From: Sabulicella rubraurantiaca
GTDB taxonomy: Bacteria; Pseudomonadota; Alphaproteobacteria; Acetobacterales; Acetobacteraceae
NCBI RefSeq assembly: GCF_017355885.1
Contig: NZ_JAFEUU010000005.1
Location: 248,001 to 312,000, forward strand
DNA: 64,000 bases
Direction of reading: 5' to 3'
Shown: in pieces, positions 24,793 through 33,921 of the stretch
How positions within the stretch are numbered: position 1 is the stretch's first letter
Layout: the number at the start of each line of letters is the position of its first letter
Notes under the pieces: generated by a model
Databases searched by the model: none
Told to the model about the DNA's origin: nothing
Seen by the model: only the letters and a program-made list of their open reading frames with translations
Translations under genes and position numbers: made by a program

Positions 24793-26007
24793 ATGTCTAC
24801 TGCCGAGGCTGCGTCCCCGCATGAGGTGGGCAATGTCGCGCGCCTCGCCATTGCGCAGGCACTGGCCGGTGCGAATGCGACGATCGTCTATGCGACGGGT
24901 GCGATCGTTGGGAACACCCTTGCGCCCGACAAGGCGCTGGCGACCCTGCCCATCTCCATCTTCGTGGTTGGCATGGCGGCTTGCACGCTGCCGGCCGGCG
25001 CGATCGCGCGGCGGCATGGGCGCCGGGCGGCCTTCCTGGCCGGGACCGGTTGCGGCGTGCTGGTCGGGCTGCTTGCGGCGCTCGCGGTCGTGCTGGGGTC
25101 CTTCTTGCTGTTCTGCCTGGCGACCTTCTTTGGCGGCGCCTATGCGGCGGTGGTGCTGTCCTTCCGCTTCGCGGCGGCCGATGGCGTGGCGCCGGAGCGC
25201 CGTCCGCGCGCGCTGTCGCTGGTCATGGCGGGAGGGATCTTCGCCGGGGTGATCGGCCCGCAGATCGTCACCTACACGATGGATCTGTGGCCGCCCTACC
25301 TCTTTGCCGCGACCTTCCTGGCGCAGGCGGGGGTGGCGGCGCTCTGCGCCCTCATCCTGGCGGGGATCCGCCTTCCCAGGCCAACGGCCGCCGAGGTGGC
25401 GGGCGGGCGGCCGCTCTCTGTCATTGCGCGCCAGCCGCGCTTCGTCGTCGCCGTGACCTGCGGCGTCGTCTCCTACCTCCTGATGAACTTCCTGATGACC
25501 GCCGCGCCGCTGGCGATGAGGCTCTGCGGCTTGTCGCAGGAGGCCGCCAATCTCGGCCTGCAATGGCATGTCATCGCCATGTATGCGCCGAGCTTCTTCA
25601 CTGGGCGGCTGATCACGCGCTTCGGCGCGCCGCGGGTCATGGCGGCCGGGCTGGTGCTGACGGGCGCGGCCGCGGTGGCCGGACTTCTCGGCCAGGAGGT
25701 CGCGCATTTCTGGTGGAGCCTGACCATGCTCGGCCTAGGCTGGAATTTCGGCTTCGTCGGCGCCTCCGCGATGGTCCTGGAATGCCACCGGCCGGAGGAG
25801 CGCACGCGCGTGCAGTCGCTCAACGACTTCATCGTCTTCGGGGTGATGGCGGTGGGTTCCTTCGCGTCTGGCGGGGTGCTGACCGCCTATGGCTGGGACA
25901 CGGTGCTCTGGGTGTCGTTCGGGCCGCTCGTGCTGGCTGTGGCGGCGTTGGCGGCCGGCGCAGCGTCGCGCCGCAGGGTGAGGGAGATTTCCGTTCCATC
26001 GTCCTGA
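24793..26007 (+). CDS. MFS transporter
   Basis: A 404-residue inner-membrane protein with about 12 hydrophobic segments. Between helices 2 and 3 it has GAIARRHGRRAAFLAG, the MFS loop motif. A central cytoplasmic loop (GIRLPRPTAAEVAGGRPLS) separates the two six-helix halves. It lies between a TPR protein and a YdhR-like protein in one transcription unit under a probable AraC activator. Direction and substrate are unknown; drug or metabolite efflux is the usual role of such operons. Confidence 0.88.
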   Translation: MSTAEAASPHEVGNVARLAIAQALAGANATIVYATGAIVGNTLAPDKALATLPISIFVVGMAACTLPAGAIARRHGRRAAFLAGTGCGVLVGLLAALAVVLGSFLLFCLATFFGGAYAAVVLSFRFAAADGVAPERRPRALSLVMAGGIFAGVIGPQIVTYTMDLWPPYLFAATFLAQAGVAALCALILAGIRLPRPTAAEVAGGRPLSVIARQPRFVVAVTCGVVSYLLMNFLMTAAPLAMRLCGLSQEAANLGLQWHVIAMYAPSFFTGRLITRFGAPRVMAAGLVLTGAAAVAGLLGQEVAHFWWSLTMLGLGWNFGFVGASAMVLECHRPEERTRVQSLNDFIVFGVMAVGSFASGGVLTAYGWDTVLWVSFGPLVLAVAALAAGAASRRRVREISVPSS

Positions 26008-26034
26008 TAAGCGAGAAGGAGGGAGGAATTGCCC

Positions 26035-26367
26035 ATGATCACGGAAATCGTCACGTTTGGAGTGCCTGACGGGATGACGCGGGAGGAGGTCGTGGCGAAT
26101 TTCCGCCGCAGCGCGCCGAGCTGGCGCGCCAATCCTGAGCTGATCCGCAAGAACTACCTTTTCGACCCGGGGACCCGCCGCGCCGGCGGCGTCTATCTGT
26201 GGCGCAGCATGGAAGCGGCGCGGCAGGCACGCGACGCCGCTTGGCTCGATAGGGTGCGCCGCACCTATGGCAGCGAGCCCACGGTGCAGTATTTCCAGAC
26301 GCCGCTCATCGCTGATAACGCGCTGGGCCAGACGATCGACGAGGCAGACGGCAGCGTCGCGACATAG
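26035..26367 (+). CDS. YdhR-like putative mono-oxygenase (dimeric alpha-beta barrel)
   Basis: A 110-residue protein. It begins ITEIVTFGVPDGMTREEVV and has GLIRKNYLF-type and RRAGGVYLWRSMEAARQA segments that parallel the AGGIYLF core of E. coli YdhR. Such ferredoxin-like barrels act as cofactor-free mono-oxygenases or ligand-binding proteins. It starts behind a clear GGAGG site, 27 bases after the MFS stop, and completes the operon. A catalytic role is not proven by the sequence. Confidence 0.65.
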   Translation: MITEIVTFGVPDGMTREEVVANFRRSAPSWRANPELIRKNYLFDPGTRRAGGVYLWRSMEAARQARDAAWLDRVRRTYGSEPTVQYFQTPLIADNALGQTIDEADGSVAT

Positions 26368-26612
26368 GCCTCACGCAGGGCGAGTGTGGAGCCGGTGACT
26401 GGGTAAAGAGCTTGATTGCGTGAGCGAACAAGTTTCGCCTTGCCGCGTTTTGACGCGGTGACGGCCCGACTCCCCTTGTTCCCCATCGGCAAGAAGCCGC
26501 CAGTGCTCCGCTCGGGTGCAGGAAGGCACCGAGCCTTACAGGGTGCCGATCTGGGGCGATCACCTGCGTCACCACCCAAGCAGCGCGAACCATAACCCGG
26601 AAGGCACGCTTC

Positions 26613-27680
26613 ATGCGCTACGAGTCCCTGAGTTTCCTGAAGCGAATCATCGCCGCCGCTTCGCCGAGTGGAAGCGAGGAGCAGGTGGCCCAGCTATACA
26701 GGGACTATGTCGGACCCTTTGCGGATGAGGTGCGGACCGATCTCCATGGAAACGTCACCGCGGCCCTGAACCCCACTGCCTCCGCGAAGATCATGCTTGC
26801 CGGCCACATGGACGAGATCGGCTTCATCATCCACCACATCGCGGATGATGGACTGCTCTATTTCAACGCCATCGGAGGCCATGACAGTGCGGTGCCCGTC
26901 GGCCAATTGGTCTGGGTGTATGGGCGTGAGCGGATCACCGGCGTCATTGGACGCAAGGCACCGCACCTCCTTGGCCCGGAGGAGGCCGGAAGCAAGCCGA
27001 AGCTCGGGGAGTTGTGGATCGACATCGGCGCCGCGTCACGAGACGAGGCGGAGGAGGTGGTCGAGGTCGGCGACCTGGCCACCTATCAATACGAGTTTCG
27101 GCCGCTGCTGGGAGACCGGGCGGCGGCAAGAGGCTTCGACAACAAGGCAGGCCTGTTCATCGTGGCCGAGGCGCTGCGCCACCTCAAGGAGGAGGGCGGG
27201 CTTCATGAGGATGTCGGTGTCTTCGCGGTCGGCACGGTGCAGGAGGAGATCGGCTCGCGTGGCGCCTGGACCGCTGCGGCGGCGCTTGGCGCAAGGACGG
27301 GCATCGCGGTCGACATGGAGCATGCCATCGACCTGCCCGGCCTGAGCCAGACCCAGTTCGGCAAGCTCGATATGGGCAAGGGGCCCAGCATCTCGCGCGG
27401 CGCCAACACCAACCCGGTCGTGTTCAGGCTGCTCCGAAAGGCCGCGATCGAGGCTGGCCTCCCGTTCCAGGTGCGCGTCGCGCCTGGGACCACGCCGACG
27501 GATGCGAAGGCGATGCAGATCAGCGGCCACGGGATGGCAACAGGCTTGGTCGGAATTCCGCTGCGCTACATGCACACGCCCAGCGAGGTCCTGAGCCTTT
27601 CGGACGTGGGGAATTGCAGCCGGCTTGTGGCGGCGTATTGCCGTCAGATCCAGCCGGATACCGACTTCACGCCACGCTGA
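26613..27680 (+). CDS. M42 family metallo-aminopeptidase
   Basis: A 355-residue zinc peptidase of the M42 (glutamyl aminopeptidase/FrvX/endoglucanase-like) family. The metal-binding and catalytic residues are visible: His65 and Asp67 in AGHMDEIGF, bridging Asp176 in GFDNKAG, catalytic Glu211-Glu212 in VQEEIGSRG, Asp234 in VDMEH and His321 in YMHTPSEV. It is cytoplasmic, with no signal peptide, and forms large oligomers in known relatives. It trims short peptides. It stands alone; the 245 bases before it hold only a CCGCGT/ACGCGG hairpin (26443-26458). Confidence 0.92.
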   Translation: MRYESLSFLKRIIAAASPSGSEEQVAQLYRDYVGPFADEVRTDLHGNVTAALNPTASAKIMLAGHMDEIGFIIHHIADDGLLYFNAIGGHDSAVPVGQLVWVYGRERITGVIGRKAPHLLGPEEAGSKPKLGELWIDIGAASRDEAEEVVEVGDLATYQYEFRPLLGDRAAARGFDNKAGLFIVAEALRHLKEEGGLHEDVGVFAVGTVQEEIGSRGAWTAAAALGARTGIAVDMEHAIDLPGLSQTQFGKLDMGKGPSISRGANTNPVVFRLLRKAAIEAGLPFQVRVAPGTTPTDAKAMQISGHGMATGLVGIPLRYMHTPSEVLSLSDVGNCSRLVAAYCRQIQPDTDFTPR

Positions 27681-27703
27681 CGTCGTGATTCCTTAGCGGC
27701 AGT

Positions 27704-28684
27704 TCAGTCTGCGGTGATGCCGCCGGCCTGGATCACGCGACGCCAGCGGGCGATCTCGCCTTCCTGGAAGGACGCGAACTCCTCGGGCGAGCTTGCCACC
27801 ACCTCGAAACCCTGCTCGGCGAAGCGCGCGGCCGTTTCGCTCTGGCGCAGCGCGGCGGCGGCTGCGGCGTGGATGCGCTGAAGCAGCGGACCCTCGATCC
27901 CTGCGGGACCGCCCAGGCCCTGCCAGGAATAGACGACGAAGTCGCGCAGGCCTGCCTCGGCGGCGGTCGGCACGTTGGGAAGCAGCGAGCTGCGCTGCTC
28001 GGAGGTGACGAGGATTGGCTTGACGCGGCCCGCTGCGATCTGCGGCGTGATCGAGCCGAGATTCTGGAAGGAGAGCTGCACGTCGCCGGAGAGCAGCGCC
28101 GTCGTCGCTGGCGATCCCCCGTTGAACGGCACGTGCGTGATCTCCGCCCCCGTCGCCTGCTTGAACATCTCGGCCGTCAGGTGGTCGGAGGAGCCGTTGC
28201 CGCTGCTGGAATAGGCGGCATCCCTCGTCCGCTTCGCCCACTCCACCACGCCGGCGAGGTCATTGGCCTGGATGCGCTGCGGGTTCACCACCAGCACGTT
28301 GGGCGTGCGCACCGTCTGCATGATCCGGGTGAGCTGCGTCACCGGGTCGTAGCCGAGGCGCGGGCGGAGCGGCACGTTGATCGCCCAGGTGCTGATCGGC
28401 GCGTGCATCAGCGTGTGGCCGTCGGGCGCCGAGCGGATGACGGTGCGCGCGCCGATCTCTCCGCCCGCACCGGGGCGGTTCTCCACCACCACCGGCCGTC
28501 CGAGAGCCTGCTGCATGTTCTGCGCCATGGCACGGGCGATGATGTCGGACGACCCGCCGGGGGTGAACGGCACGACGATGGTGACCGGGCGCGATGGCCA
28601 GGCCTCCTGGGCCCGCGCAGATCCGATGATGGATGGTGCCAGAAACGGAGTCCCGGCCAGCAGAGTGCGACGCTTCATGGACAT
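27704..28684 (-). CDS. Bug family tripartite tricarboxylate transporter substrate-binding protein
   Basis: A 326-residue receptor with signal peptide MSMKRRTLLAGTPFLAPS (cleavage near ARAQE). Bug motifs: WPSRPVTIVVPFTPGG, VENRPGAGGEIGAR and the ligand loop VPFNGGSPATTALLSGD. It lies 98 bases behind the amidase gene, which itself follows another Bug gene; the three are probably one minus-strand operon. GGAGG is five bases before the ATG at 28684, though an ATG at 28678 is also possible. Two different receptors bracketing one amidase is unusual. Confidence 0.9.
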   Translation of the reverse strand: MSMKRRTLLAGTPFLAPSIIGSARAQEAWPSRPVTIVVPFTPGGSSDIIARAMAQNMQQALGRPVVVENRPGAGGEIGARTVIRSAPDGHTLMHAPISTWAINVPLRPRLGYDPVTQLTRIMQTVRTPNVLVVNPQRIQANDLAGVVEWAKRTRDAAYSSSGNGSSDHLTAEMFKQATGAEITHVPFNGGSPATTALLSGDVQLSFQNLGSITPQIAAGRVKPILVTSEQRSSLLPNVPTAAEAGLRDFVVYSWQGLGGPAGIEGPLLQRIHAAAAAALRQSETAARFAEQGFEVVASSPEEFASFQEGEIARWRRVIQAGGITAD

Positions 28685-28782
28685 CTCATCCTCCTTCAGC
28701 GGCGCTTATCCGAACGCCATTCCCGGAACACCGGCTGGCTCGCCTCGCATGTGCGGGGATGCGCGGTCAAGCCGAACCGATC

Positions 28783-30417
28783 CTACGCCCGGAACACTGC
28801 GGCGGGCTCATCGGCGAAGGCGGTTGGCCGGTGCAGCCGGGCCAGCGCCTCCCGCACATGCGGCACCACCGAGCAGAGGTGCCGGAAGGCGCGCTCCCCG
28901 GGGCTGATCCCGGCGCGCTTGAGCAGATCGCGCAATTCGCCCTGCTCGGCGGAGGACAGGGTGGAGGCTTCCGGCTCCGGCACGGGCGGCAAGGGTGGCA
29001 CGGAAGCGAGCGGGTCGAAGGATGGGCGGATTTCGCGCCCGCCTGTCGCCTTCTCGTAGGCATGGGCGACGCGCAGCACCGTCGCCTCCTCGAAGGGCCG
29101 GCCCGCGACCTGGAAAGAGAGTGGCAGCCCGTCCGCGAAGCCGATGCACTGCACCAGCGCCGGCGCGCCCGTAACGTTGAAGACCGGTACGTGCGAGCCA
29201 TGGCCGCGCCAGAAATTCGCCGGACGCCATGCGGAAAGCAGCGGCGCCGGCCCGGGCGCCGCGGTGACGAGCACGTCCACCTCGCGGTGCAGCGCCTCGA
29301 TCTCGCGGGTCATGATGGTGCGCAGGCGGTTGGCCTGCACGTAGTCCGCGCCGCGGATCGTCACGGCCGGCAGGATGCGCGTGAGGAAATCCTCGCCGAA
29401 CGCGTCTGGCTGCTGCCGCAACGCATGCTCGTGCACGGCGAAGATCTCGCTCTCCGCCGCGATGATCTTGCATTCGGAATAGTCGCGCGAGGGGCGGATG
29501 CGTACGTCCCGCAACTCGGCGCCCAGGGAGCGCAGCACTGCGAAGGCCTGCTCCAGCGCCGCCGACACGGCGGGAGAGGCGGGAAGGTCCTCCTCGAAGA
29601 AATGGCGCAGCACGCCGATGCGGAGGCCGCGCAGATCGCCGGTCAACGCCACCCGGTAGTCCGGAACTTCGACCCGGGCGCTGGCGGGGTCCCCCGGGTC
29701 GTGCCCGGCCAGGACCTGCAACGCCAGGGCGCAATCCTCCACCGTCCAGGTCATAGGGCCGACATGGTCCCAGCCAAAGGCATTGGGCATGACGCCCCGG
29801 CGGCTGATCAGGCCATAGGTGGGCTTGAGACCGACGAGGCCGCACAGCGCCGCCGGGTTGCGGATGGAGCCGCCCGTGTCGGAGCCGAGGGCGAGCGGCA
29901 TCAGCCCCGCCGCGACCGCCGCGCCGGAGCCAGAGGAGGAACCCCCGGTGAAGCGCGCAGTGTCCCAGGGATTGCGCGCAGGCGGCGCGAAGAGGTCGAA
30001 GGAGGGGCCGCCATGCGCGCATTCATGCGTCGTGAGCTTGCCGAGCAAGACCGCCCCTGCCTCGCGCAGGCGACGCGTCACCTCGCTGTCCTCCCGCGCC
30101 ACCTGGCTGGCATAGACGCGCGACTGGCCAGTGGTCGGCAACCCCGCCACGTCGAAGATGTCCTTGAGACCGAAGGGCACGCCATGCAGCGGGCCGCGCG
30201 GCCCGTTCGAGGCGATGTCGCTCTCCGCTGCCTGTGCTTCTTCGAGCGCGCTGTCGAAGTTGGGCCGCAGGTAGCTGCAGATCTGCCCGTCCAGCGCCTC
30301 CGCGCGCGCGATCAGGGCGCGGGTGAGTTCGACCGGGGAAAGCCGCTTCGTCGCGATGAGCCGCGCTGCCTGGGCGATGCCGAGAAAGCAGGGATCGGTA
30401 GGGATGGTGTCTGGCAT
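28783..30417 (-). CDS. Amidase (amidase-signature family)
   Basis: A 544-residue hydrolase. The Ser-cisSer-Lys triad is visible: Lys85 (PFGLKDIFDVAG), the cis-Ser in GGSSSGSG (158-165) and the nucleophile Ser184 in DTGGSIRNPA. It is longer than many amidases because of a C-terminal helical extension (from about residue 470) resembling that of allophanate-hydrolase-type or 'AtzF-like' members, with a Pro-rich hinge (PPLPPVPEPE). It should release ammonia or an amine from an amide in the cytoplasm. It sits between two Bug receptors on the same strand; they may import the amide. ATG at 30417 avoids overlap with the upstream gene. Confidence 0.88.
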   Translation of the reverse strand: MPDTIPTDPCFLGIAQAARLIATKRLSPVELTRALIARAEALDGQICSYLRPNFDSALEEAQAAESDIASNGPRGPLHGVPFGLKDIFDVAGLPTTGQSRVYASQVAREDSEVTRRLREAGAVLLGKLTTHECAHGGPSFDLFAPPARNPWDTARFTGGSSSGSGAAVAAGLMPLALGSDTGGSIRNPAALCGLVGLKPTYGLISRRGVMPNAFGWDHVGPMTWTVEDCALALQVLAGHDPGDPASARVEVPDYRVALTGDLRGLRIGVLRHFFEEDLPASPAVSAALEQAFAVLRSLGAELRDVRIRPSRDYSECKIIAAESEIFAVHEHALRQQPDAFGEDFLTRILPAVTIRGADYVQANRLRTIMTREIEALHREVDVLVTAAPGPAPLLSAWRPANFWRGHGSHVPVFNVTGAPALVQCIGFADGLPLSFQVAGRPFEEATVLRVAHAYEKATGGREIRPSFDPLASVPPLPPVPEPEASTLSSAEQGELRDLLKRAGISPGERAFRHLCSVVPHVREALARLHRPTAFADEPAAVFRA

Positions 30418-30427
30418 GGGTGTTGCC

Positions 30428-31393
30428 TCAGTCGAGGGTGATGCCGGCGGCACGGATCACCGTGCCCCACTTGTCGCGCTCCGCCAGCACGAAGCGGCCG
30501 AATTCCTGGCCCACCTTGTCGCCGGCGCGGGCCCCCTGCGCCGACAACTGGGCGATGACGGATGGGTCGGCCAGCAGCCGGGCCAACTCGCGGTTCAGCC
30601 GGTCAAGGATGGGGGCAGGGGTTGCCGCCGGCGCGAAGAGGGCGAACCAGCCCTCGGCCTCGTAGCCCGGCAAGGCGGCTTCGGCGACTGTGGGTATCTC
30701 CGGAAGCACAGGGCTGCGCTCCGCGGAAGTGACGGCGAGGGCCCGCAGCCGCCCGGCGCGGATATGGGGAAGGCTGGTGGGAAGCCCGTCGAACATCAGG
30801 TCCACGCGTCCCGACAGCAGGTCTGGCAGCGCGGCGGCGCCGCCGTTGTAAGGCACGTGGACCATGTCCAGCCCGGCCAGGCTCCTGAACAGCTCGCCCG
30901 AAAGGTGGATGCTTCCTCCCGCCCCGCCCGAAGCGAAGGAAAGCGGGCGGGTGCGCGCAAGGGCGATCAGCTCCGCGACGCTGGTGACGGGAAGGCTGGG
31001 CGGCACCACCAGCACGTTGGTGACCGACCCGACCAGCGCGACGGGTGCGAAGTCGCGGATCGGGTCGAAGCGCAGCGAGCGGTAGAGGCTTGGGTTGATG
31101 GCGTTGGTGCTGGCGGCGCCCATCAGCAGCGTATAGCCGTCCGCGGGTGCCCGTGCCGCGGCCTCCGTACCGATATTGCCGCCGGCCCCGGGGCGGTTCT
31201 CCACCACCACTGTCTGACCGAGCGCGTCTCCCAGGCGCTGTGCCACCAGTCGGCCCAACAGATCCGTGGTGCTGCCGGCGCCGAAGGGCACGATGATCCG
31301 CAGCGGCCGGCTAGGCCAGGAGGTGGCGTCCTGCGCCGAGGCGCCGGAGCCGGCGAGCAGAGGCAGGGCGGAAAGCAGCGCGCGGCGGTGCAT
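30428..31393 (-). CDS. Bug family tripartite tricarboxylate transporter substrate-binding protein
   Basis: A 321-residue receptor, first gene of the minus-strand Bug-amidase-Bug unit. Signal peptide MHRRALLSALPLLAGSG is cleaved near ASAQD. Motifs: WPSRPLRIIVPFGAGS, VENRPGAGGNIGTE and VPYNGGAAALPDLLSG. Its stop is 10 bases before the amidase start. It is divergent from the GntR gene at 31537, with an operator-like palindrome between them. The open frame extends further upstream but only the ATG at 31393 gives a signal peptide. Confidence 0.9.
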   Translation of the reverse strand: MHRRALLSALPLLAGSGASAQDATSWPSRPLRIIVPFGAGSTTDLLGRLVAQRLGDALGQTVVVENRPGAGGNIGTEAAARAPADGYTLLMGAASTNAINPSLYRSLRFDPIRDFAPVALVGSVTNVLVVPPSLPVTSVAELIALARTRPLSFASGGAGGSIHLSGELFRSLAGLDMVHVPYNGGAAALPDLLSGRVDLMFDGLPTSLPHIRAGRLRALAVTSAERSPVLPEIPTVAEAALPGYEAEGWFALFAPAATPAPILDRLNRELARLLADPSVIAQLSAQGARAGDKVGQEFGRFVLAERDKWGTVIRAAGITLD

Positions 31394-31506
31394 GGCCGGG
31401 GTCCTTGGAGTGGCCTCCGCACCGTGAAGGAAACCGGTGCGGCGTCCAACCCAGGGGTGCGTCACTGCAGAACCGGCGCTTGACTCGCCGCCGCGAAGTT
31501 CGACTA

Positions 31507-31519
31507 ATTGTATAACAAT
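31507..31519. promoter_or_regulatory. GntR-type operator palindrome in a divergent promoter
   Basis: ATTGTATAACAAT has perfect 5-bp arms around ATA. It lies 17 bases before the GntR start and 113 bases from the divergent Bug start. It resembles the TTGTATACAA class bound by FCD-type GntR proteins, so autoregulation and control of both operons is likely. Confidence 0.6.
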
Positions 31520-31536
31520 CATCGGATCGCGAGGAA

Positions 31537-32250
31537 ATGTCCGTTTCAGTGGCGCGCAAGCCCTTTGCGCGGCCGGACAGCCTGCCCGAGCGGCTGGCTT
31601 TGTGGCTGCGCGAGGAGATCCTCGAGGAGCGGATCGCGCCCGGTTCCCGGCTGGTGGAAAGCGAACTTGCTTCACGCTGCGGCGTCAGCCGCGTGCCGTT
31701 GCGCGAGGCCTTCCGCATCCTGGCGCAGGAGGGGCTGATCGAGCTGTCCCTGCACAAGGGGGCGGCGGTGCGTCCCCTTTCTGCGACGGAGCTGCGCGAA
31801 CTCTTCGGCGTCCGCTCGGCGATCGAGGCCTTCGCGGCTGGTGCCGCGGCGCGCAACCCCGCATCGGCGGAACCGCTTGCGGCACTCGTGGACCAGATGC
31901 GGGAGGCGGTCGGCAATCGCGACGTCTCTGGCTACCGGCGCCTCGCCGCCGCGTTCCACGAGGCGCTGGTGGCGGCGGGCGGCAACGAACTCCTGGCCGG
32001 GATGTATTCCCAGATCCGGACCCGGCTCCGCCGCTACCAGGCGGCGATGGCGCGCCTTCCCGACCTGCCGGGGACATCCATCGCCGAGCATGACGCCATC
32101 GTGGCCGCCATTGCAGCGGGCGATGTGGCCCGCGCCTCCTCCCTCGCGACCGCGCATCTCGACAGCCTTGTCGATCAGCTTCCGCTTCCCGGCGAGCAGC
32201 AGGTCAAGCCGCTTGAGCCGACCAACGCCAGAAAGAAAAGAACCGCATGA
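31537..32250 (+). CDS. GntR family transcriptional regulator (FCD domain)
   Basis: A 237-residue regulator heading a six-gene catabolic operon. The winged helix covers residues 15-80 (LREEILEERIAPGSRLVESE, then SRVPLREAFRILAQEGLI). The FCD domain follows, with candidate metal or ligand residues in AAFHEALVAAGG and AEHDAIVAAIAAGD. Its stop overlaps the next ATG (ATGA). The palindrome at 31507-31519 is its likely operator, which would also control the divergent amidase operon. The inducer is unknown, probably an intermediate of the pathway encoded downstream. Confidence 0.88.
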   Translation: MSVSVARKPFARPDSLPERLALWLREEILEERIAPGSRLVESELASRCGVSRVPLREAFRILAQEGLIELSLHKGAAVRPLSATELRELFGVRSAIEAFAAGAAARNPASAEPLAALVDQMREAVGNRDVSGYRRLAAAFHEALVAAGGNELLAGMYSQIRTRLRRYQAAMARLPDLPGTSIAEHDAIVAAIAAGDVARASSLATAHLDSLVDQLPLPGEQQVKPLEPTNARKKRTA

Positions 32251-33155
32251 CCTCTCGCTCCCTCGCCTATGTGGCTCTTGCTACCAGGGACGTCGCAGGC
32301 GCCGCGCGTGTGCTGGGTGATCTGCTCGGCCTCCCGCGGCAGGATCTGCGCTTCGGATCGAGCAGCGCCCCGGTCTTCGCCATTGGCGAGACGGCGCTTG
32401 CGCTCTTCGCCCCGGAGGATGCGTTCCTGGGCGAAGGCGCGAAGCCCGGCGTCCACCACATCGCCTTTGCCGCCGAGGACCCGGGCACGGCGGGTGCACG
32501 GCTCTCCGAAGCCGGGTTCCGTATCTCCGACGCACCCGGTGGCGCCGTCGCGCTGGAGCCGATGCAGTCCGCCGGCGTGCGGATCCGCCTTTCCCCGGCG
32601 CTCGGCTTCGGTGTCGGGTGTTCGGACCATGTGGAGCGGATCGACCACATCGGCATCGCCAGCGCGGACAACCAGGCGGCCATCGCCACCTTCAGCGGAA
32701 AGCTCGGCTGCCGGGTCGAGAGCCAGCAGACCGACATGGAGGTGCAGATCGCGGTGGAAAGCTTCACCTCCGACCGATACGGCGTCGTCTATCACACCCG
32801 CCCGCCGGTCCCAGTCGGTGGGCTTCGCGTGGCCTTCCTCACCGCAGGCGATTGCGAGCTGGAGTTCCTGCAGAATTTTGACCCGAACCAAGCCGGTCAG
32901 GTGGCCCATGGCAGCGCCGGCAACACGCGCCAGGACCAGGGGGCCATCGCGCGCTTCGTCGCGTCGCGCGGGGCGGGGCTGCACCACATCGCCTTCAAGG
33001 CGAGGGACATCGACCGCACCCTGGCCCATCTTCGCGCGGCCGGCGTGCCGCTGATCGACCACAAGGGACGGCCGGGATCGCGCCGCGCCCGCATCGGCTT
33101 CTGCCATCCTGACGCCATGGGCGGCGTCCTGATCCACGCGGTGGAACGTGACTGA
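32247..33155 (+). CDS. Two-domain VOC family protein (dioxygenase/HPPD-like)
   Basis: A 302-residue protein with two VOC modules (about 5-120 and 130-300). Possible iron ligands are His in KPGVHHIAFAAED, His in RIDHIGIASADN, His in GLHHIAFKARDID and the C-terminal pattern GGVLIHAVE. The two-module size and HHIAF blocks resemble hydroxyphenylpyruvate dioxygenase and methylmalonyl-CoA epimerase-like proteins. It shares overlaps with both neighbours (GntR and enoyl-CoA hydratase). A ring-cleavage or epimerase step at the start of the pathway is plausible, not shown. Confidence 0.78.
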   Translation: MTSRSLAYVALATRDVAGAARVLGDLLGLPRQDLRFGSSSAPVFAIGETALALFAPEDAFLGEGAKPGVHHIAFAAEDPGTAGARLSEAGFRISDAPGGAVALEPMQSAGVRIRLSPALGFGVGCSDHVERIDHIGIASADNQAAIATFSGKLGCRVESQQTDMEVQIAVESFTSDRYGVVYHTRPPVPVGGLRVAFLTAGDCELEFLQNFDPNQAGQVAHGSAGNTRQDQGAIARFVASRGAGLHHIAFKARDIDRTLAHLRAAGVPLIDHKGRPGSRRARIGFCHPDAMGGVLIHAVERD

Positions 33156-33921
33156 GGGGCCAGTCCGAGAGGAACGCGAAGGCGGCACGCTGATCCTCGC
33201 GATTGACCGGCCCGAGGCTGGCAACGCCCTCGACGCGGCGACCATCGCCGCGCTGCGCACACGGCTGGACGCAGCGGCGGAGGATACGACGCTGCGCTCG
33301 GTCATCCTGACCGGCACGGGCCGCTTCTTCTGCGCCGGCGGAGACCTGAAGGCTTATCGTGCGCTGGAGGACCGTGAGGCGCTGGAGACGGTGTTCGGCT
33401 CCGCGCGTGCTTTGCTGGACGCGATCGAGGCGCACCCATTGCCCGTCATCGCCGCGATTGACGGCTTCGCCATCGGCGGCGGCGCCGAGCTGGCAATGGC
33501 CTGCGATGTGCGCGTGGCCGGGGAGGGGGCGCGGATCGGCTTTCCGCAGCTGCGGCTGGGCATCATCCCCGGATGGGATGGGCTGGAGCGGCTGACGCGC
33601 CTGATCGGTCCCGGTAGGGCAATGGCCCTCCTCCTCTCCGGCAAGAGGCTGGAGGCCGAGGAGGCGCGCGGGGCGGGGATCGTGGAGATGGCGGCGCCTG
33701 TCGCCCTCCCGGCGGCGCGGGAGCTCGCGGCGGCGCTGGAGCGCGCGGCGCCGCTCGCCATCCGGGGCGTGAAGGAAGCGATGCGTGCGCTGAGAGAGAC
33801 GCGTCCGGAAGCGCGCCAAGTGGCAGCCGAGGTTTTCGCCCGCCTGTGGTTCACTGCTGACCACCGCGAGGCGGAGCAGGCTTTCGCGGAGAAGCGGGAG
33901 GCAAAATTCCATGGCCGGTGA
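33148..33921 (+). CDS. Enoyl-CoA hydratase/isomerase family protein
   Basis: A 257-residue crotonase-fold enzyme. Oxyanion-hole segments are FFCAGGDLKAY and AIGGGAELAMACDVRVAGEG. The latter contains Glu at the usual first catalytic position; the second catalytic position is GIIPGWDG, so the full two-Glu hydratase pair may not be present. It starts with GTG at 33148, overlapping the VOC gene by 8 bases, and its end overlaps the GST gene by 11. It acts on an acyl-CoA, consistent with the CoA transferase two genes on. Hydration, isomerisation or C-C cleavage cannot be separated. Confidence 0.87.
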   Translation: MTEGPVREEREGGTLILAIDRPEAGNALDAATIAALRTRLDAAAEDTTLRSVILTGTGRFFCAGGDLKAYRALEDREALETVFGSARALLDAIEAHPLPVIAAIDGFAIGGGAELAMACDVRVAGEGARIGFPQLRLGIIPGWDGLERLTRLIGPGRAMALLLSGKRLEAEEARGAGIVEMAAPVALPAARELAAALERAAPLAIRGVKEAMRALRETRPEARQVAAEVFARLWFTADHREAEQAFAEKREAKFHGR

